This document shows positions 14,759-24,284 of a stretch of 35,500 bases of DNA, in pieces (position 1 is the first letter of the stretch; each line of letters starts with the position of its first letter). The notes under the pieces are model-generated. The model did not search any database, was not told where the DNA came from, and was given only the letters and a program-made list of their open reading frames with translations. Origin of the DNA: JBEKYD01 sp049511335 (GTDB lineage Bacteria; Acidobacteriota; Terriglobia; Bryobacterales; Bryobacteraceae); NCBI GenBank assembly GCA_049511335.1, contig JBEKYD010000036.1:1-35500 (forward strand), given 5' to 3'. The translations under genes and the position numbers were made by a program.

Positions 14759-16593
14759 CGGGCGCCTCCCGCCAGGCCCATGGCCACAATCAGCAGCACG
14801 CCGCCGAACAACACCCAGGTGGCGTAGCTGCGTATATTGCCCGATTGCCACAGGCGCAGGAACGAGCCGATGTCGCGGGCGCGCGCGCCGGTTCCGTTCA
14901 CGGTGCCGTCGATCAAGCCGGCGTCGATGCCCTTCCACAGCACCGCGCGCGAGCCTTCCACCACCGGATTCACCACCACGGCATCGTACACTTCATCCAC
15001 GAAGTACTTGTTGTAGACCAGCCAATAGAGGCCCTTGACGCTGGCGGCGAAGGAATCGGCCAGGGCCGGCTTCGCCACGTACATCAGATAGGCGAGAGCG
15101 ATGCCGATCAATCCGGCAGCGGTGGAAATCGCCATCAAGCTCATATCCTCAGGCGCTTCCCGCGCGGGGAAGAAGGCGCTCAAATAGTCGGGCACTTTGA
15201 ACAGCACCCCTCCGGCCAGCGAGAGCGCGGCCAGAACCACCAGCGGCGCCATCATGACGGCCGGCGATTCGTGAGGGTGATGATGGCCGCGGTACTCGCC
15301 GAAGAAGGTCATAAAGATGGCGCGGAAAACATAGAACGCAGTCAGGCCGGCGGTGAAGGTGCCCGCCCAGTACATCCACGGCGCGTGGGCGTAGGCGGCG
15401 AGCAGGATGGCGTCCTTGCTCCAGAAGCCGGCGAAGGGCGGCACACCGGCGATAGCTACGGCGGCGCACATCATCACCCAGAAGGTCCAGGGGATTTTGC
15501 CGCGCAGGCCGCCCATGTGGCGCATGTCCTGTTCGCCGGAAAGAGCGTGGATGACCGAGCCCGAGCCGAGGAACAGGAGGGCCTTGAAAAAGGCGTGGGT
15601 CATGAGGTGATAGATGCCGGCGGAAAATGCGCCGACGCCCACGCCGACGAACATGTAGCCCAACTGCGAAACCGTGGAATAGGCGAAAACTTTTTTGATG
15701 TCGTTCTGCGCCAGGCCGATGGTGGCGGCAAAAAACGCCGTGGCCGTGCCGATGATGGCGATCATCTGCATGGCATCGGGCGCGTGGACGTAGATCGGCC
15801 AGGAGCGCGCGGTCATGTACACGCCTGCAGTGACCATGGTGGCGGCGTGGATCAGGGCCGACACGGGCGTGGGGCCGGCCATGGCATCGGGCAGCCAGAC
15901 ATACAGCGGAATTTGCGCGGACTTGCCGCAAGCTCCCAACAGCAGCAGCAGGCCGATCGCGGTGAGCATGCCAGTGGGTGCCCCGGCCGCGTGGGCGGAC
16001 ATCACCGCAATATCCAACGAGCCGAATTGCTTGAAGATCAGAAAGGCGCCGAGAGAAAAGCCGAAATCGCCGATGCGGTTGACGATGAAAGCCTTGTTGC
16101 CGGCGTCGGTGGCGAACTTCTTATCGAAATAGAAACCGATCAGCAGATAGCTGCAGAGTCCCACGCCCTCCCAGCCGACGAACAGCAGCAGGTAATTGGC
16201 CGCCAGCACCAGCGTCAGCATGAAGAACATGAACAGGTTCATGTAGGCGAAGAAGCGGTAATAGCCGCCCTCGTGCGCCATGTAGCCGATGGAGTAAATG
16301 TGAATGAGCGAGCCGATGCCGGTGACGACCAGCAGCATGACGGCGGTGAGGCGGTCGACGGTCATGTCGCAGCCGATCGAAAGGCTGCCGCTCTGGATCC
16401 AGGTGAAGTAGCGCTCGGTGACGGCGGCATTCAGCGGCGCGGCGGCGGCCAGCGTCTTCAGCACCCACAGGAACGAGAGCAGGACGCTGCCGATGGCAAT
16501 CGCGTTGACGGCGGCCTTCGGAAAGCGGCGCCCGAAGAGGCCGTTGATGGCGAAACCCGCCAGCGGGAATACAGGAATGAGCCAGAGTAGCAT
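14755..16593 (-). CDS. nuoL: NADH-quinone oxidoreductase subunit L
   Basis: Largest antiporter-like subunit, carrying the C-terminal lateral helix that clamps the membrane arm. 612 residues, usual length. Signatures: LLLFVGWEGVGLCSYLLIGF, GKSAQIPLYVWLPDAMAGPT, PVSALIHAATMVTAGVYM and KKVFAYSTVSQLGYMFVG. The His-rich loop YRGHHHPHES (around residue 435) is common in NuoL. It overlaps nuoK by 1 nt (TGATG) and nuoM by 4 nt, so translation is coupled. Confidence 0.97.
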   Translation of the reverse strand: MLLWLIPVFPLAGFAINGLFGRRFPKAAVNAIAIGSVLLSFLWVLKTLAAAAPLNAAVTERYFTWIQSGSLSIGCDMTVDRLTAVMLLVVTGIGSLIHIYSIGYMAHEGGYYRFFAYMNLFMFFMLTLVLAANYLLLFVGWEGVGLCSYLLIGFYFDKKFATDAGNKAFIVNRIGDFGFSLGAFLIFKQFGSLDIAVMSAHAAGAPTGMLTAIGLLLLLGACGKSAQIPLYVWLPDAMAGPTPVSALIHAATMVTAGVYMTARSWPIYVHAPDAMQMIAIIGTATAFFAATIGLAQNDIKKVFAYSTVSQLGYMFVGVGVGAFSAGIYHLMTHAFFKALLFLGSGSVIHALSGEQDMRHMGGLRGKIPWTFWVMMCAAVAIAGVPPFAGFWSKDAILLAAYAHAPWMYWAGTFTAGLTAFYVFRAIFMTFFGEYRGHHHPHESPAVMMAPLVVLAALSLAGGVLFKVPDYLSAFFPAREAPEDMSLMAISTAAGLIGIALAYLMYVAKPALADSFAASVKGLYWLVYNKYFVDEVYDAVVVNPVVEGSRAVLWKGIDAGLIDGTVNGTGARARDIGSFLRLWQSGNIRSYATWVLFGGVLLIVAMGLAGGAR

Positions 16594-16901
16594 CAGTTTT
16601 TCATCGAACTGATATCGTCGATGTTCAGCGTCTCGCGGTTCTTGAACACGGTCAAAATAATGGCCAGGCCGACGGCGGCTTCGGCCGCGGCCACCACCAT
16701 CACGAAGAAGGCGGAAAGCTGGCCGCCGACGTCCTTGTGCTGGTACGCAAAGGTGATAAAGCTCAGGTTTACCGCGTTGAGCATCAGCTCGATGGACATG
16801 AACACGGTAACGATGTTGCGGCGGAAGAGAAACCCGGCCACGCCAAGCGCGAACAGCAGCGCGCTCAGCACCAGGAACCAGGATTGCGGCACTTGTTGCA
16901 T
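16593..16901 (-). CDS. nuoK: NADH-quinone oxidoreductase subunit K
   Basis: Small three-helix subunit of the proton path, 102 residues as expected. The two buried glutamates of NuoK are visible in MSIELMLNAVNLSFI (helix 2) and VVAAAEAAVGLAIIL (helix 3). The start MQQVPQSWFLVLSALLFALG lies 7 nt after the nuoJ stop. The frame overlaps nuoL by one base. Confidence 0.96.
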   Translation of the reverse strand: MQQVPQSWFLVLSALLFALGVAGFLFRRNIVTVFMSIELMLNAVNLSFITFAYQHKDVGGQLSAFFVMVVAAAEAAVGLAIILTVFKNRETLNIDDISSMKN

Positions 16902-16908
16902 GGCGGTT

Positions 16909-17400
16909 TCAGATTTCCTTTCGGGCCAGAACGATGGCCCCCACGATGGCGATGAGGATCAGAACGCTGACGACCTCGAAGGGAAGCAGGTAAGCGGTGA
17001 AAAGCGCGCGGCCGACGGCTTCCGCCGATCCGCCGGTGAAGCCGCCGAAGTGCACGCCCTCTTCGGGCCGCTGGCGGAGGAAGTATGCCAGCAAAAGCGC
17101 GAATACCAGCAGCGCCGGCACGCCCAGAAGGTGGGCCGTTTCGGACTTGCTCTGCGCGGTTTCCCTGCCCGCGTTGAGCAGCATGATGACGAAGAGAAAC
17201 AGCACCATCACCGCGCCGGCATAGACGATTACCTGGGCCGCGGCGATGAATTCGGCGCCCAGCAGCAGATACAGCACGGCCAGCGACCCCATGACGCCGA
17301 TCAGCGAGATGGCGCTCGAGATGGGATGCGGCTGGATCACCACGTTGACGGCGCAGACCAGCGAGATCGCGGCAAAGATCAGAAAGAGAATTACGTCCAT
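16909..17400 (-). CDS. nuoJ: NADH-quinone oxidoreductase subunit J
   Basis: Membrane subunit with about five helices, 163 residues. The start MDVILFLIFAAISLVCAVNV at 17400 sits 2 nt after the nuoH stop. The helix-3 motif AAAQVIVYAGAVMVLFLFVIML, including the Tyr at the pi-bulge, is diagnostic. In most operons nuoI lies between nuoH and nuoJ; here only 2 nt separate them, so nuoI is not in its usual place. Confidence 0.95.
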   Translation of the reverse strand: MDVILFLIFAAISLVCAVNVVIQPHPISSAISLIGVMGSLAVLYLLLGAEFIAAAQVIVYAGAVMVLFLFVIMLLNAGRETAQSKSETAHLLGVPALLVFALLLAYFLRQRPEEGVHFGGFTGGSAEAVGRALFTAYLLPFEVVSVLILIAIVGAIVLARKEI

Positions 17401-17402
17401 GT

Positions 17403-18602
17403 TTACACCAGGGCCACCACCAGACCCGTGACAAGCAGATTCATCACGGCGATGGGGAACAGGAACTTCCAGGTGAAGACCATCAACTGGTCGTAGCGGA
17501 AGCGGGGCAGCGTGCCGCGAACCCAGATGAAGGCGAACAGGATGAGGCCGACCTTGGCGCAGAACCAGAACAGCGGCAGCAGCCAGCTTTGGGTAAAGGG
17601 GGCGAGAAACACCGCCGCGACGATCAGAAAGACCACCCCAACCACGGGCAGGCTGAAACGGTCCATGCGCCGGGCCGGGTGCAGGCCGTGATAGAGCGCG
17701 ATGAGGCCAGAGAGAGCGAAGACGGCAACCGGCACGAGCCCCGACCCATATTTGGCCGGCCACGGGGCGACCCAACCGCCCAGGAACAGTAGCACCGCCA
17801 TGCAGCTCACGGTGATCATGTTGGCATATTCGGCCATGAAGAACGACGCGAACTTCATGCTGGAGTATTCGGTGTGAAAGCCGGCCACGAGCTCGTTCTC
17901 GGCCTCGGCCAGATCGAAGGGGACGCGATTGGTTTCGGCGAACGCGGCGATCAGAAAGATGATGAAGCTGATCCATTGCCAGCCGTGGAACAGGTTCCAA
18001 TTCCAGAAGGTGCCGGGATGGCCGGGCGCGCCGCCCTGGGTTACCACCAATTGGCGGAGGCTAAGCGTGTTCGAAATCAGCAGGGGCGCGGCGATGGCGA
18101 GCGAGAGCGGCAGCTCGTAGCTGATCATCTGGGCGGAGCTGCGCAGGGCGCCCAGCAAGGCGTATTTATTATTCGACGACCAACCGGCCAGCGCCACGCC
18201 ATAAACGCCGACCGAGGAAACGGCGAGGATGAACAGCACACCGATGTTGAGGTCGGTCAACTGCATGTAGGTCTGGTAGCCGAAGACGTCGATCTTGGGG
18301 CCGAAGGGAATGACCGAGATCGAAAGCAGCGCCATGCTGACGGCGATGAACGGCGCAGCCAGATAGATGGGCTTGTTGACGTAGGGCGGGAGCAGGTCTT
18401 CCTTGGTGATGAGCTTGACCACGTCGGCGAGCGGCTGGAGCAACCCGTGGGGGCCGACGAAATAGGGGCCGGGGCGCACCTGGATGTGCGCGATGACTTT
18501 GCGCTCGATCCACTGCAAATAGGCCAGGGTGGTCATCAGAACGGCGAAGACCACGAGTATTTTGATGAGGCTGATGACGTAAAAGGCGGTAGACGCGTCC
18601 AT
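17403..18602 (-). CDS. nuoH: NADH-quinone oxidoreductase subunit H
   Basis: Membrane subunit forming the quinone chamber with NuoB and NuoD. 399 residues, slightly long. Signatures: IERKVIAHIQVRPGPYFVGP, GLLQPLADVVKLITKED and AETNRVPFDLAEAENELVAG with the conserved acidic E-channel residues, then EYSSMKFASFFMAEYANM. There is a 20-odd-residue insertion around GGAPGHPGTFWNWNLFHGWQ, which occurs in some bacterial NuoH. It overlaps the nuoG stop by 1 nt (TAATG). Confidence 0.97.
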   Translation of the reverse strand: MDASTAFYVISLIKILVVFAVLMTTLAYLQWIERKVIAHIQVRPGPYFVGPHGLLQPLADVVKLITKEDLLPPYVNKPIYLAAPFIAVSMALLSISVIPFGPKIDVFGYQTYMQLTDLNIGVLFILAVSSVGVYGVALAGWSSNNKYALLGALRSSAQMISYELPLSLAIAAPLLISNTLSLRQLVVTQGGAPGHPGTFWNWNLFHGWQWISFIIFLIAAFAETNRVPFDLAEAENELVAGFHTEYSSMKFASFFMAEYANMITVSCMAVLLFLGGWVAPWPAKYGSGLVPVAVFALSGLIALYHGLHPARRMDRFSLPVVGVVFLIVAAVFLAPFTQSWLLPLFWFCAKVGLILFAFIWVRGTLPRFRYDQLMVFTWKFLFPIAVMNLLVTGLVVALV

Positions 18603-20656
18603 TAGCGGCTCTGGCGACTCTCGATCACGGAATTCAGTACTCTAGAATAGCGCCCCAGGGTACCGGAGGCGAATAGCCCGTTGTGGTCGGAACGGACCAG
18701 GTCGGGCCGGGCCTCGACGGGGATGCGGCCGTTCACCGGCATGGTTTGCGCCGCGCCGCCGGTGACGAGCACCGGCAGAGGGACGTCGTAGCCGCGCACG
18801 TTCTTGCGGATCTCGTCGAAAACGGCTTCGGGAGTCCACGGACCGACGGTCGCCGCAGCGCCCATTTCGCGCGCGATGAAGCCGATGATTTCGAGGTCGG
18901 GCTTAGCGCCCATGGTATTGATGGCGCGGGTGAGCCGCTGGATTTCGCCGGTGCCGCTGGTGACGGTGCCGTTCTTTTCGTAGGCGCAGGCGGCGGGCAA
19001 GACCACATCGGCCTGACTCGCGGTTTCGGTGAGGAACATGTCCTGGACAACCAGGAAGCCGGCTTTGCGCGTGGCGCCGCCCTTCAGCGGATTGGCGCCC
19101 ACCGCCCAGAGCACGCTCAGATCGGCGGTGGCCATTTCTTCGTAATGAAGGCCGGGCCGGCCGGAGGGTTTGTAGCCGGGCAGCAACTCCGGGGTCAGGC
19201 CGAGATCTACCGCGCCGCGCGAATTGGAATTGTCGACCAGGGGGACATACTTCACGGGAACCTTCAACTGCTCGCCGAATTCGATCAGGGCGCGAAGGTC
19301 GTCACCCTTGTAGGAATCGTCGAACAGGATCGTCAGGTCGGGTTCGGCAGCCAGCTTGCCGGCAAGCGAAGCGTAATCGCGCCCGCGCACGATGGCGGCG
19401 GCATATTTGTCTTCGCGCACGGGCTTGGGAGTGACGACGTAGACGTGGGCCTGGCGATGGCGGAAATTGGCGCGGATCTGAAAGGAGAGCAACGGATGCT
19501 CGAGTGCCAGATCGGCGCCCAAGACCAGCACGGCCTTGGCTTTGTACAGATCGGCCACGGTGGCCAGCTTGCCGGTTTTGCCGCTGAGGGCGTCGAGCGC
19601 GGTAATGACGTCGCCGGTGCGGTGATGGTCGATGTTGTTAGTGCCGAGCACCTGGCGGGCGAACTTCTGCAGGTAGTAGTTTTCCTCGTTGGTGGTGTGG
19701 CCCGAGCCGATGACGCCGAAGCTGCCTTGCTCGGCCAACGCCTGCTCGAACTTCTTGGCCACCACGCCGAGGGCTTCCGACCAGCTCACCTCTTCGAGCT
19801 CGCCGTCCTTGCGGACGAGCGGGGCCTGGAGGCGATCGGGATGGTCGTAGAAGTCGAAGCCGTAGCGGCCCTTGATGCAGAGGAATTCGCCGTTGATGCC
19901 GGAGCGGTCGCGATTGTTGCCGCGGATGATGCGGTCGTTGCGCGTCCCAAGAGTGGTCTTGCAGCCGTCGGAACAATGGGTGCAGATGGTGCCGACGTGA
20001 GTCATCTCCCAGGGGCGGGTTTTGTAGCGATAGGCGCCGCTGGTGAGCGCGCCGACCGGGCAGATATCGATGCAGGCGCCGCACTCGTCGCATTCGAGGT
20101 GATCGCCCTTATTCGGGGCGATTTCAGAAGTCACTCCGCGCATCGCGACGCCGAGCGCCTTCACGCCAATTCCTTCGTCGCAGATGCGCACGCAGCGGTA
20201 GCAGAGAATGCAGCGCGGCGCATCGAAGAACACCACCGGGGAATATTGTTTTTCGGGCGTGTGGACCTTGGTTTCGGTGAAGCGGCTTTCGCCGGCGCCG
20301 TAGCGGAAGGTCATGTCCTGCAGCTCGCACTCGCCGCCCTTGTCGCACACCGGGCAATCGAGCGGGTGATTGGTGAGCAGGAACTCGAGCATGTATTTGC
20401 GCGCGGTGTGAACCTGGGGGGTGGTGGTGCGGACCACCATGCCTTCGGCGACCGGCAGCGTGCAGGCCGTCATGAGCTTGGGCATCTTTTCCACTTCCAC
20501 CAGGCACATGCGGCAGGCGGCCGAGAGAGTGAGCCCTTCGTAATAACAGAACGCCGGAATTTCGATGCCCGCGCGTTTGGCGGCGTCGATTACCGAGGTG
20601 CCGGGCGCGGCCGTAAGCTCGCGCCCATCGATCGTGAATTTTACCGGATCCGCCAT
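18602..20656 (-). CDS. nuoG: NADH-quinone oxidoreductase subunit G
   Basis: Peripheral-arm iron-sulfur subunit, 684 residues. Clusters visible: a [2Fe-2S] site (Cys37, 48, 51, 65); the His-ligated [4Fe-4S] site in HPLDCPVCDKGGEC; CILCYRCVRIC with CDECGACIDICPVG for two further [4Fe-4S] clusters; and CTHCSDGC plus a Cys about 27 residues on in FLCIKGRYGFDF, the pattern of the off-path N7 cluster. The rest is a degenerate molybdopterin oxidoreductase fold. It overlaps nuoF and nuoH by one base each. Without NuoI, electrons from NuoG have no relay to N2 in this locus. Confidence 0.97.
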   Translation of the reverse strand: MADPVKFTIDGRELTAAPGTSVIDAAKRAGIEIPAFCYYEGLTLSAACRMCLVEVEKMPKLMTACTLPVAEGMVVRTTTPQVHTARKYMLEFLLTNHPLDCPVCDKGGECELQDMTFRYGAGESRFTETKVHTPEKQYSPVVFFDAPRCILCYRCVRICDEGIGVKALGVAMRGVTSEIAPNKGDHLECDECGACIDICPVGALTSGAYRYKTRPWEMTHVGTICTHCSDGCKTTLGTRNDRIIRGNNRDRSGINGEFLCIKGRYGFDFYDHPDRLQAPLVRKDGELEEVSWSEALGVVAKKFEQALAEQGSFGVIGSGHTTNEENYYLQKFARQVLGTNNIDHHRTGDVITALDALSGKTGKLATVADLYKAKAVLVLGADLALEHPLLSFQIRANFRHRQAHVYVVTPKPVREDKYAAAIVRGRDYASLAGKLAAEPDLTILFDDSYKGDDLRALIEFGEQLKVPVKYVPLVDNSNSRGAVDLGLTPELLPGYKPSGRPGLHYEEMATADLSVLWAVGANPLKGGATRKAGFLVVQDMFLTETASQADVVLPAACAYEKNGTVTSGTGEIQRLTRAINTMGAKPDLEIIGFIAREMGAAATVGPWTPEAVFDEIRKNVRGYDVPLPVLVTGGAAQTMPVNGRIPVEARPDLVRSDHNGLFASGTLGRYSRVLNSVIESRQSR

Positions 20657-21966
20657 CAGACCGTCACCAGGCGGCTGGAGGATTCCTCGCGCCGCTTGCC
20701 CTTCAAGTAAGCTTCGAATTCATCTCGAAATTTCTCGACCAGCGAAATCATGGGGAGGGCCGCGGCGTCGCCCAGCGGGCAGAAGGTGCGGCCCAGCATG
20801 TTTCTGGAGATGTCGCCGAGCAGGTCGATATCCGCGGTCGAACCCTGGCCGTCGGAGAAACGGGTGAGGATTTTGGTCAGCCAGGTGGTGCCCTCGCGGC
20901 AGGGAATGCACCAGCCGCAGCTTTCGTGGGCGTAGAACTTCATGATGCGAAGGGCCACCTTCACCATGTCGGTGTCTTCGTCCATGACGATGACGCCGCC
21001 CGAGCCCAGCATGCTTTTGCGGGCGGCCATGGAATCGTAATCCATGGTGGCGCCTTCGCATTCGGCTGCGGTGAGAATGGGGCAGGAGGAGCCGCCGGGG
21101 ATGAAGGCCTTCAACTTTTTCCCATTGCGCATGCCGCCGCCCACTTCCTCGATCATCTGCATGACGGGGAAGCCCAGGCGGAGTTCGTAAACGCCGGGCT
21201 TATCGATGTGGCCGGAGAGCGCGGTGAGCTTGGTGCCGCCGGCTTTGGGCACGCCCAGATCGGCGAAGGCTTTGCCGCCGCCGAGGAGGATGTGCGGGAC
21301 GGCGCAGAACGTTTCCACGTTGTTGAGCACGGTGGGGCACTGAAACGCGCCGGCCACGGCGGGAAACGGCGGCCGGATGCGCGGCACGCCGCGCTTGCCT
21401 TCGAGGGATTCGAGCAGGGCGGATTCTTCGCCACACTCATACGACCCGGCGCCGGTATGGGCATACAGATCGAAATCGAAGCCGGCGCCCTGAATGTTCT
21501 TGCCCAGCCAGCCCTTGGCGTAGGCTTCGGCGAGCGCCTTTTCGAAGATCTCGATGAGGTAGCGGTATTCGCCGCGGATGTAGACGTAGCCGACATGGGC
21601 ATCCACGGCGAGGCCGGCGATGAGGCAGCCCTCGATCAGCGAGTGCGGATCGTTTTCCATCAGCACGCGGTCTTTGCAGGTGCCCGGCTCGCCTTCATCG
21701 GCGTTTACCACGATGTATTTGGGTTTGGGCGAGGTGCGGGGGACGAAACTCCACTTCATGCCGGTGGGGAAGCCGGCGCCGCCGCGGCCGCGGAGGTTCG
21801 AAGCTTTGACTTCGTCGATGATCTGGGCAGGGGTCATCTTCGAAGCTTTGAGGAACGCCTGGTAGCCGTCGGTGGAGAGATAGGTCTCGATGGAAGCGGA
21901 GTTCGGCACGCCGAAGCGGCGCGTGAGAACGCGGGTTTCGAGCGGGCTGGGCGGGTTATAGAGCAT
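20656..21966 (-). CDS. nuoF: NADH-quinone oxidoreductase subunit F (NADH-binding)
   Basis: NADH dehydrogenase site with FMN and cluster N3. 436 residues from ATG 21964-21966 (MLYNPPSPLETRVLTRRFG). NADH loop RGRGGAGFPTGMKWSF, FMN stretch NADEGEPGTCKDR and GAGSYECGEESALLESLEGK, N3 ligands in SCGWCIPCREGT plus the distal FCPLGDAA cysteine. Upstream in-frame codons run into the REP palindrome and were excluded. The start has a poor Shine-Dalgarno and follows a 106-bp spacer after nuoE, which breaks the tight coupling seen elsewhere in the operon. Confidence 0.96.
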   Translation of the reverse strand: MLYNPPSPLETRVLTRRFGVPNSASIETYLSTDGYQAFLKASKMTPAQIIDEVKASNLRGRGGAGFPTGMKWSFVPRTSPKPKYIVVNADEGEPGTCKDRVLMENDPHSLIEGCLIAGLAVDAHVGYVYIRGEYRYLIEIFEKALAEAYAKGWLGKNIQGAGFDFDLYAHTGAGSYECGEESALLESLEGKRGVPRIRPPFPAVAGAFQCPTVLNNVETFCAVPHILLGGGKAFADLGVPKAGGTKLTALSGHIDKPGVYELRLGFPVMQMIEEVGGGMRNGKKLKAFIPGGSSCPILTAAECEGATMDYDSMAARKSMLGSGGVIVMDEDTDMVKVALRIMKFYAHESCGWCIPCREGTTWLTKILTRFSDGQGSTADIDLLGDISRNMLGRTFCPLGDAAALPMISLVEKFRDEFEAYLKGKRREESSSRLVTV

Positions 21967-22072
21967 GGGGGTGGGTCGCCAGTTTCGAAATGGAAAAAGC
22001 ATCGGCGCTGCGCGCTGCCGGGCAGACCACAAAAAACGATGGTCTGCCCCACGGTAAGATCTGCGCGTGCAT
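21967..22072. other. 106-bp nuoE-nuoF spacer with REP palindrome
   Basis: This gap interrupts an otherwise overlapping gene series. Its middle is the REP-like palindrome at 22020-22049. Nothing else stands out. Confidence 0.6.
22020..22049. repeat. REP-like palindrome (GGGCAGACCA family), copy 4
   Basis: GGGCAGACCA, loop CAAAAAACGA, then TGGTCTGCCC. It differs from the copies at 11587 and 13184 by one loop base (A for G). It is intercistronic in the nuo operon. Confidence 0.87.
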
Positions 22073-22555
22073 CTAGCGATTCTCCTTCAAGCTGTCCAGG
22101 AGTTGGTCTAGTTTTTCGGGAGTCACGTCGTGGTGGAACTCGTAATTGACCTGCACGGCGGGGGCCCAGGAGCAGGCGCCCATGCACTCGACCTCTTCTA
22201 CGGAGAACTGGCCGTCCGGAGTGACGCCATGGTTTTGCAAGCCGAGCTTCTGGCAGGCGTGCTCGAACAATTGGTCGGCGTCGCGCAGCAGGCAGCTAAT
22301 GTTGGTACAGACCTGCACGTGGTATTTGCCGGCCGGTTTGCGTCGCAGCATGGAGTAGTAGGAGATGACGCCGGTGACCTCGAGCGGGGTGACGCCGGTG
22401 CGGGTGGCCACCTCGGCAATCAGTTCGTCCGATACCGAGCCCAGCTCATCCTGGGCATAGAGCAGCATCGGAATCATGGCGCTCCGCTCGCGCCCGGGCG
22501 GATAGCTGGCCAGCAGTTTCGCGAACCTGGCCTCCAGTTGGGGTGAGAAAGTCAT
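22073..22555 (-). CDS. nuoE: NADH-quinone oxidoreductase subunit E
   Basis: Thioredoxin-fold [2Fe-2S] (N1a) subunit, 160 residues. The ligand pairs are CTNISC (Cx4C) and CMGAC (Cx3C) in the usual spacing. The N-terminal helical part begins MTFSPQLEARFAKLLASYPP. The start at 22555 overlaps the nuoD stop by one base. Bases upstream in the same frame are inside nuoD and were ignored. Confidence 0.96.
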   Translation of the reverse strand: MTFSPQLEARFAKLLASYPPGRERSAMIPMLLYAQDELGSVSDELIAEVATRTGVTPLEVTGVISYYSMLRRKPAGKYHVQVCTNISCLLRDADQLFEHACQKLGLQNHGVTPDGQFSVEEVECMGACSWAPAVQVNYEFHHDVTPEKLDQLLDSLKENR

Positions 22556-23790
22556 TAGCGGTCCGAATCGCCCAAAACGAAATCCACGCTGCCGATGGCG
22601 GCGATCACATCGGCGATCAGAGTGCCTTGCACCATGGCCGGGATGGCCTGCAGGTTGCCGAAGCTGGGCGTGCGCATGTGAACCCGCAGAGGCTTGGCGG
22701 TGCCGTCGCTGACCACGTAATAGCCCAGCTCGCCGCGCGGCGATTCCACCACCTGGAAGAACTCGCCCTCGGGCACGCGGAAGCCCTCGGTCACAATTTT
22801 GAAGTGGTAGATGAGCGCCTCCATCTGGGTCTTCATCTTTTCGCGGTCGGGCAGCACCACGTGGGGCGCGTCGGCTTTCCAGGGCCCGGACGGCATGCCT
22901 TCGAGAGCCTGCCTGACGATACGCGCCGATTGGCGCATTTCCTCGACGCGCACCTGGTAGCGGGCGAATACGTCGTTTTCGGTGCGGGTGGGCACTTCGA
23001 AATCGAATTTCTCGTAGCTCGTATACGGCTGGTCCTTGCGCGCATCCATCTTCAAACCGGCGGCGCGCAGCATGGGACCGGTCACGCCGAGGTCGAGCAT
23101 ATTTTCGAGCGAGATGAAACCGACGCCGCGGGTGCGGCCGATCCAGATGCGGTTCTTGGTGAGCAGGTCTTCGTATTCGTCGACGCGGCTGGGAAACACG
23201 TCGATAAACTTCTTGACCCGCTGCTGCCAGCCGCGCGGCGGTTCCAGCGCCAGGCCGCCGATGCGGAAATAGCTGGTCATCATGCGCTGGCCGGAAAACA
23301 TCTCGAAGATGCGAAGGATATCCTCGCGCTCGCGGAAGCAGTAGAGGAACACCGACATGGCGCCGATATCGATGGCGTGCGTGCCGAGCCACACCAGATG
23401 GCTGTTGAGGCGCGTCAACTCGGTCAGCATGACGCGCATCCACTGGGCTTGGGGCGGGATCTCGAGGCCCAGCAATTTTTCCACCGCCAGACACCAGCCG
23501 AGATTGTTGGAGAGAGGCGCGAGGTAATCGACGCGATCGGTCAGGGTGACCGACTGCTGGTAGTTCTTGACTTCGAATTCCTTTTCGATTCCGGTATGCA
23601 GGTAGCCGATATCGGGGGCGCACTTGGTGATATTCTCGCCGTCGAGCTCCAGCAGCAGGCGCAAGACACCGTGCGTAGACGGGTGTTGCGGCCCCATGTT
23701 GAGGACCATGCTGCGAGACCGCGCACCTTCTTCTTCGACGTCGGCGACGGTCGGAATCATGGGTTCGTCCGTGGTTCCCGGTTGGCTCAT
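22555..23790 (-). CDS. nuoD: NADH-quinone oxidoreductase subunit D
   Basis: 49-kDa-type subunit that forms the quinone pocket opposite NuoB. 411 residues. Signatures: MGPQHPSTHGVLRLLLELDG with the quinone-site His, GYLHTGIEKEFE, LTRLNSHLVWLGTHAIDIGA and the C-terminal TPSFGNLQAIPAMVQGTLIA ending VDFVLGDSDR. The N-terminal 25 residues are acidic and variable. It is 18 nt from nuoC. No fusion with NuoC is present. Confidence 0.97.
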   Translation of the reverse strand: MSQPGTTDEPMIPTVADVEEEGARSRSMVLNMGPQHPSTHGVLRLLLELDGENITKCAPDIGYLHTGIEKEFEVKNYQQSVTLTDRVDYLAPLSNNLGWCLAVEKLLGLEIPPQAQWMRVMLTELTRLNSHLVWLGTHAIDIGAMSVFLYCFREREDILRIFEMFSGQRMMTSYFRIGGLALEPPRGWQQRVKKFIDVFPSRVDEYEDLLTKNRIWIGRTRGVGFISLENMLDLGVTGPMLRAAGLKMDARKDQPYTSYEKFDFEVPTRTENDVFARYQVRVEEMRQSARIVRQALEGMPSGPWKADAPHVVLPDREKMKTQMEALIYHFKIVTEGFRVPEGEFFQVVESPRGELGYYVVSDGTAKPLRVHMRTPSFGNLQAIPAMVQGTLIADVIAAIGSVDFVLGDSDR

Positions 23791-23808
23791 TTTGTCAGCC
23801 CCATCTGG

Positions 23809-24282
23809 TTACACCCGCGACCCGGTTACCGGAACGTCGCGGCGCAGCGGGTGGCCCTCCCAATCTTCGGGGAGCATGATGCGGCGCAGCTCCGGATGAC
23901 CTTGGAAGCGGATGCCGAAAAGGTCGAAGACTTCCCTCTCATACCAGTTGGCGCCGCACCAGACGGAAGTGACCGAATCGATCTCCGGGGCGGCGCCGGC
24001 CACACGGCACTTCAAGCGCACGCGCCGATTCCGCTCCACCGAGTGCAGGTGATAGACGACCTCGAAGCGCGGCTCGGCCGGGTAGCGATCCACCGCGGTG
24101 ACCGTGCTCAAGCGCACGAACTTCTGATCGTACTTGAGAAAGCCGCAGACGCTTACGATTTTGCCGCGCGCAATCTCCAGGGTGAGCTCGCCGCGGTCGA
24201 ATTTGCCGCCCTGGATCGCATCGGCATCGAAGGCCTGGACGGCAACCGCCAGTTCCTGGTTTTCGAGAGTTTCGGGTAGCAT
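23809..24282 (-). CDS. nuoC: NADH-quinone oxidoreductase subunit C
   Basis: 30-kDa-type peripheral subunit, 157 residues from ATG 24280-24282 (MLPETLENQELAVAVQAF). The diagnostic C-terminal part is present: SVTSVWCGANWYEREVFDLF, then GIRFQGHPELRRIMLPEDWE. In standard operons nuoB lies between nuoA and nuoC. Here the nuoA stop is 2 nt before this start, so nuoB is absent from that position. Confidence 0.95.
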   Translation of the reverse strand: MLPETLENQELAVAVQAFDADAIQGGKFDRGELTLEIARGKIVSVCGFLKYDQKFVRLSTVTAVDRYPAEPRFEVVYHLHSVERNRRVRLKCRVAGAAPEIDSVTSVWCGANWYEREVFDLFGIRFQGHPELRRIMLPEDWEGHPLRRDVPVTGSRV

Positions 24283-24284
24283 GT

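Noticed and set aside
14659..16590. 643-codon open frame on the plus strand opposite nuoL
   Set aside because: It is rich in His, Gln, Glu, Gly and Arg with no hydrophobic core, the typical antisense shadow of a membrane-protein gene in GC-rich DNA. NuoL on the other strand is unambiguous.
18683..20710. 675-codon plus-strand frame opposite nuoG
   Set aside because: It mirrors nuoG codon structure and has no recognisable domain, whereas nuoG shows every expected cluster motif.
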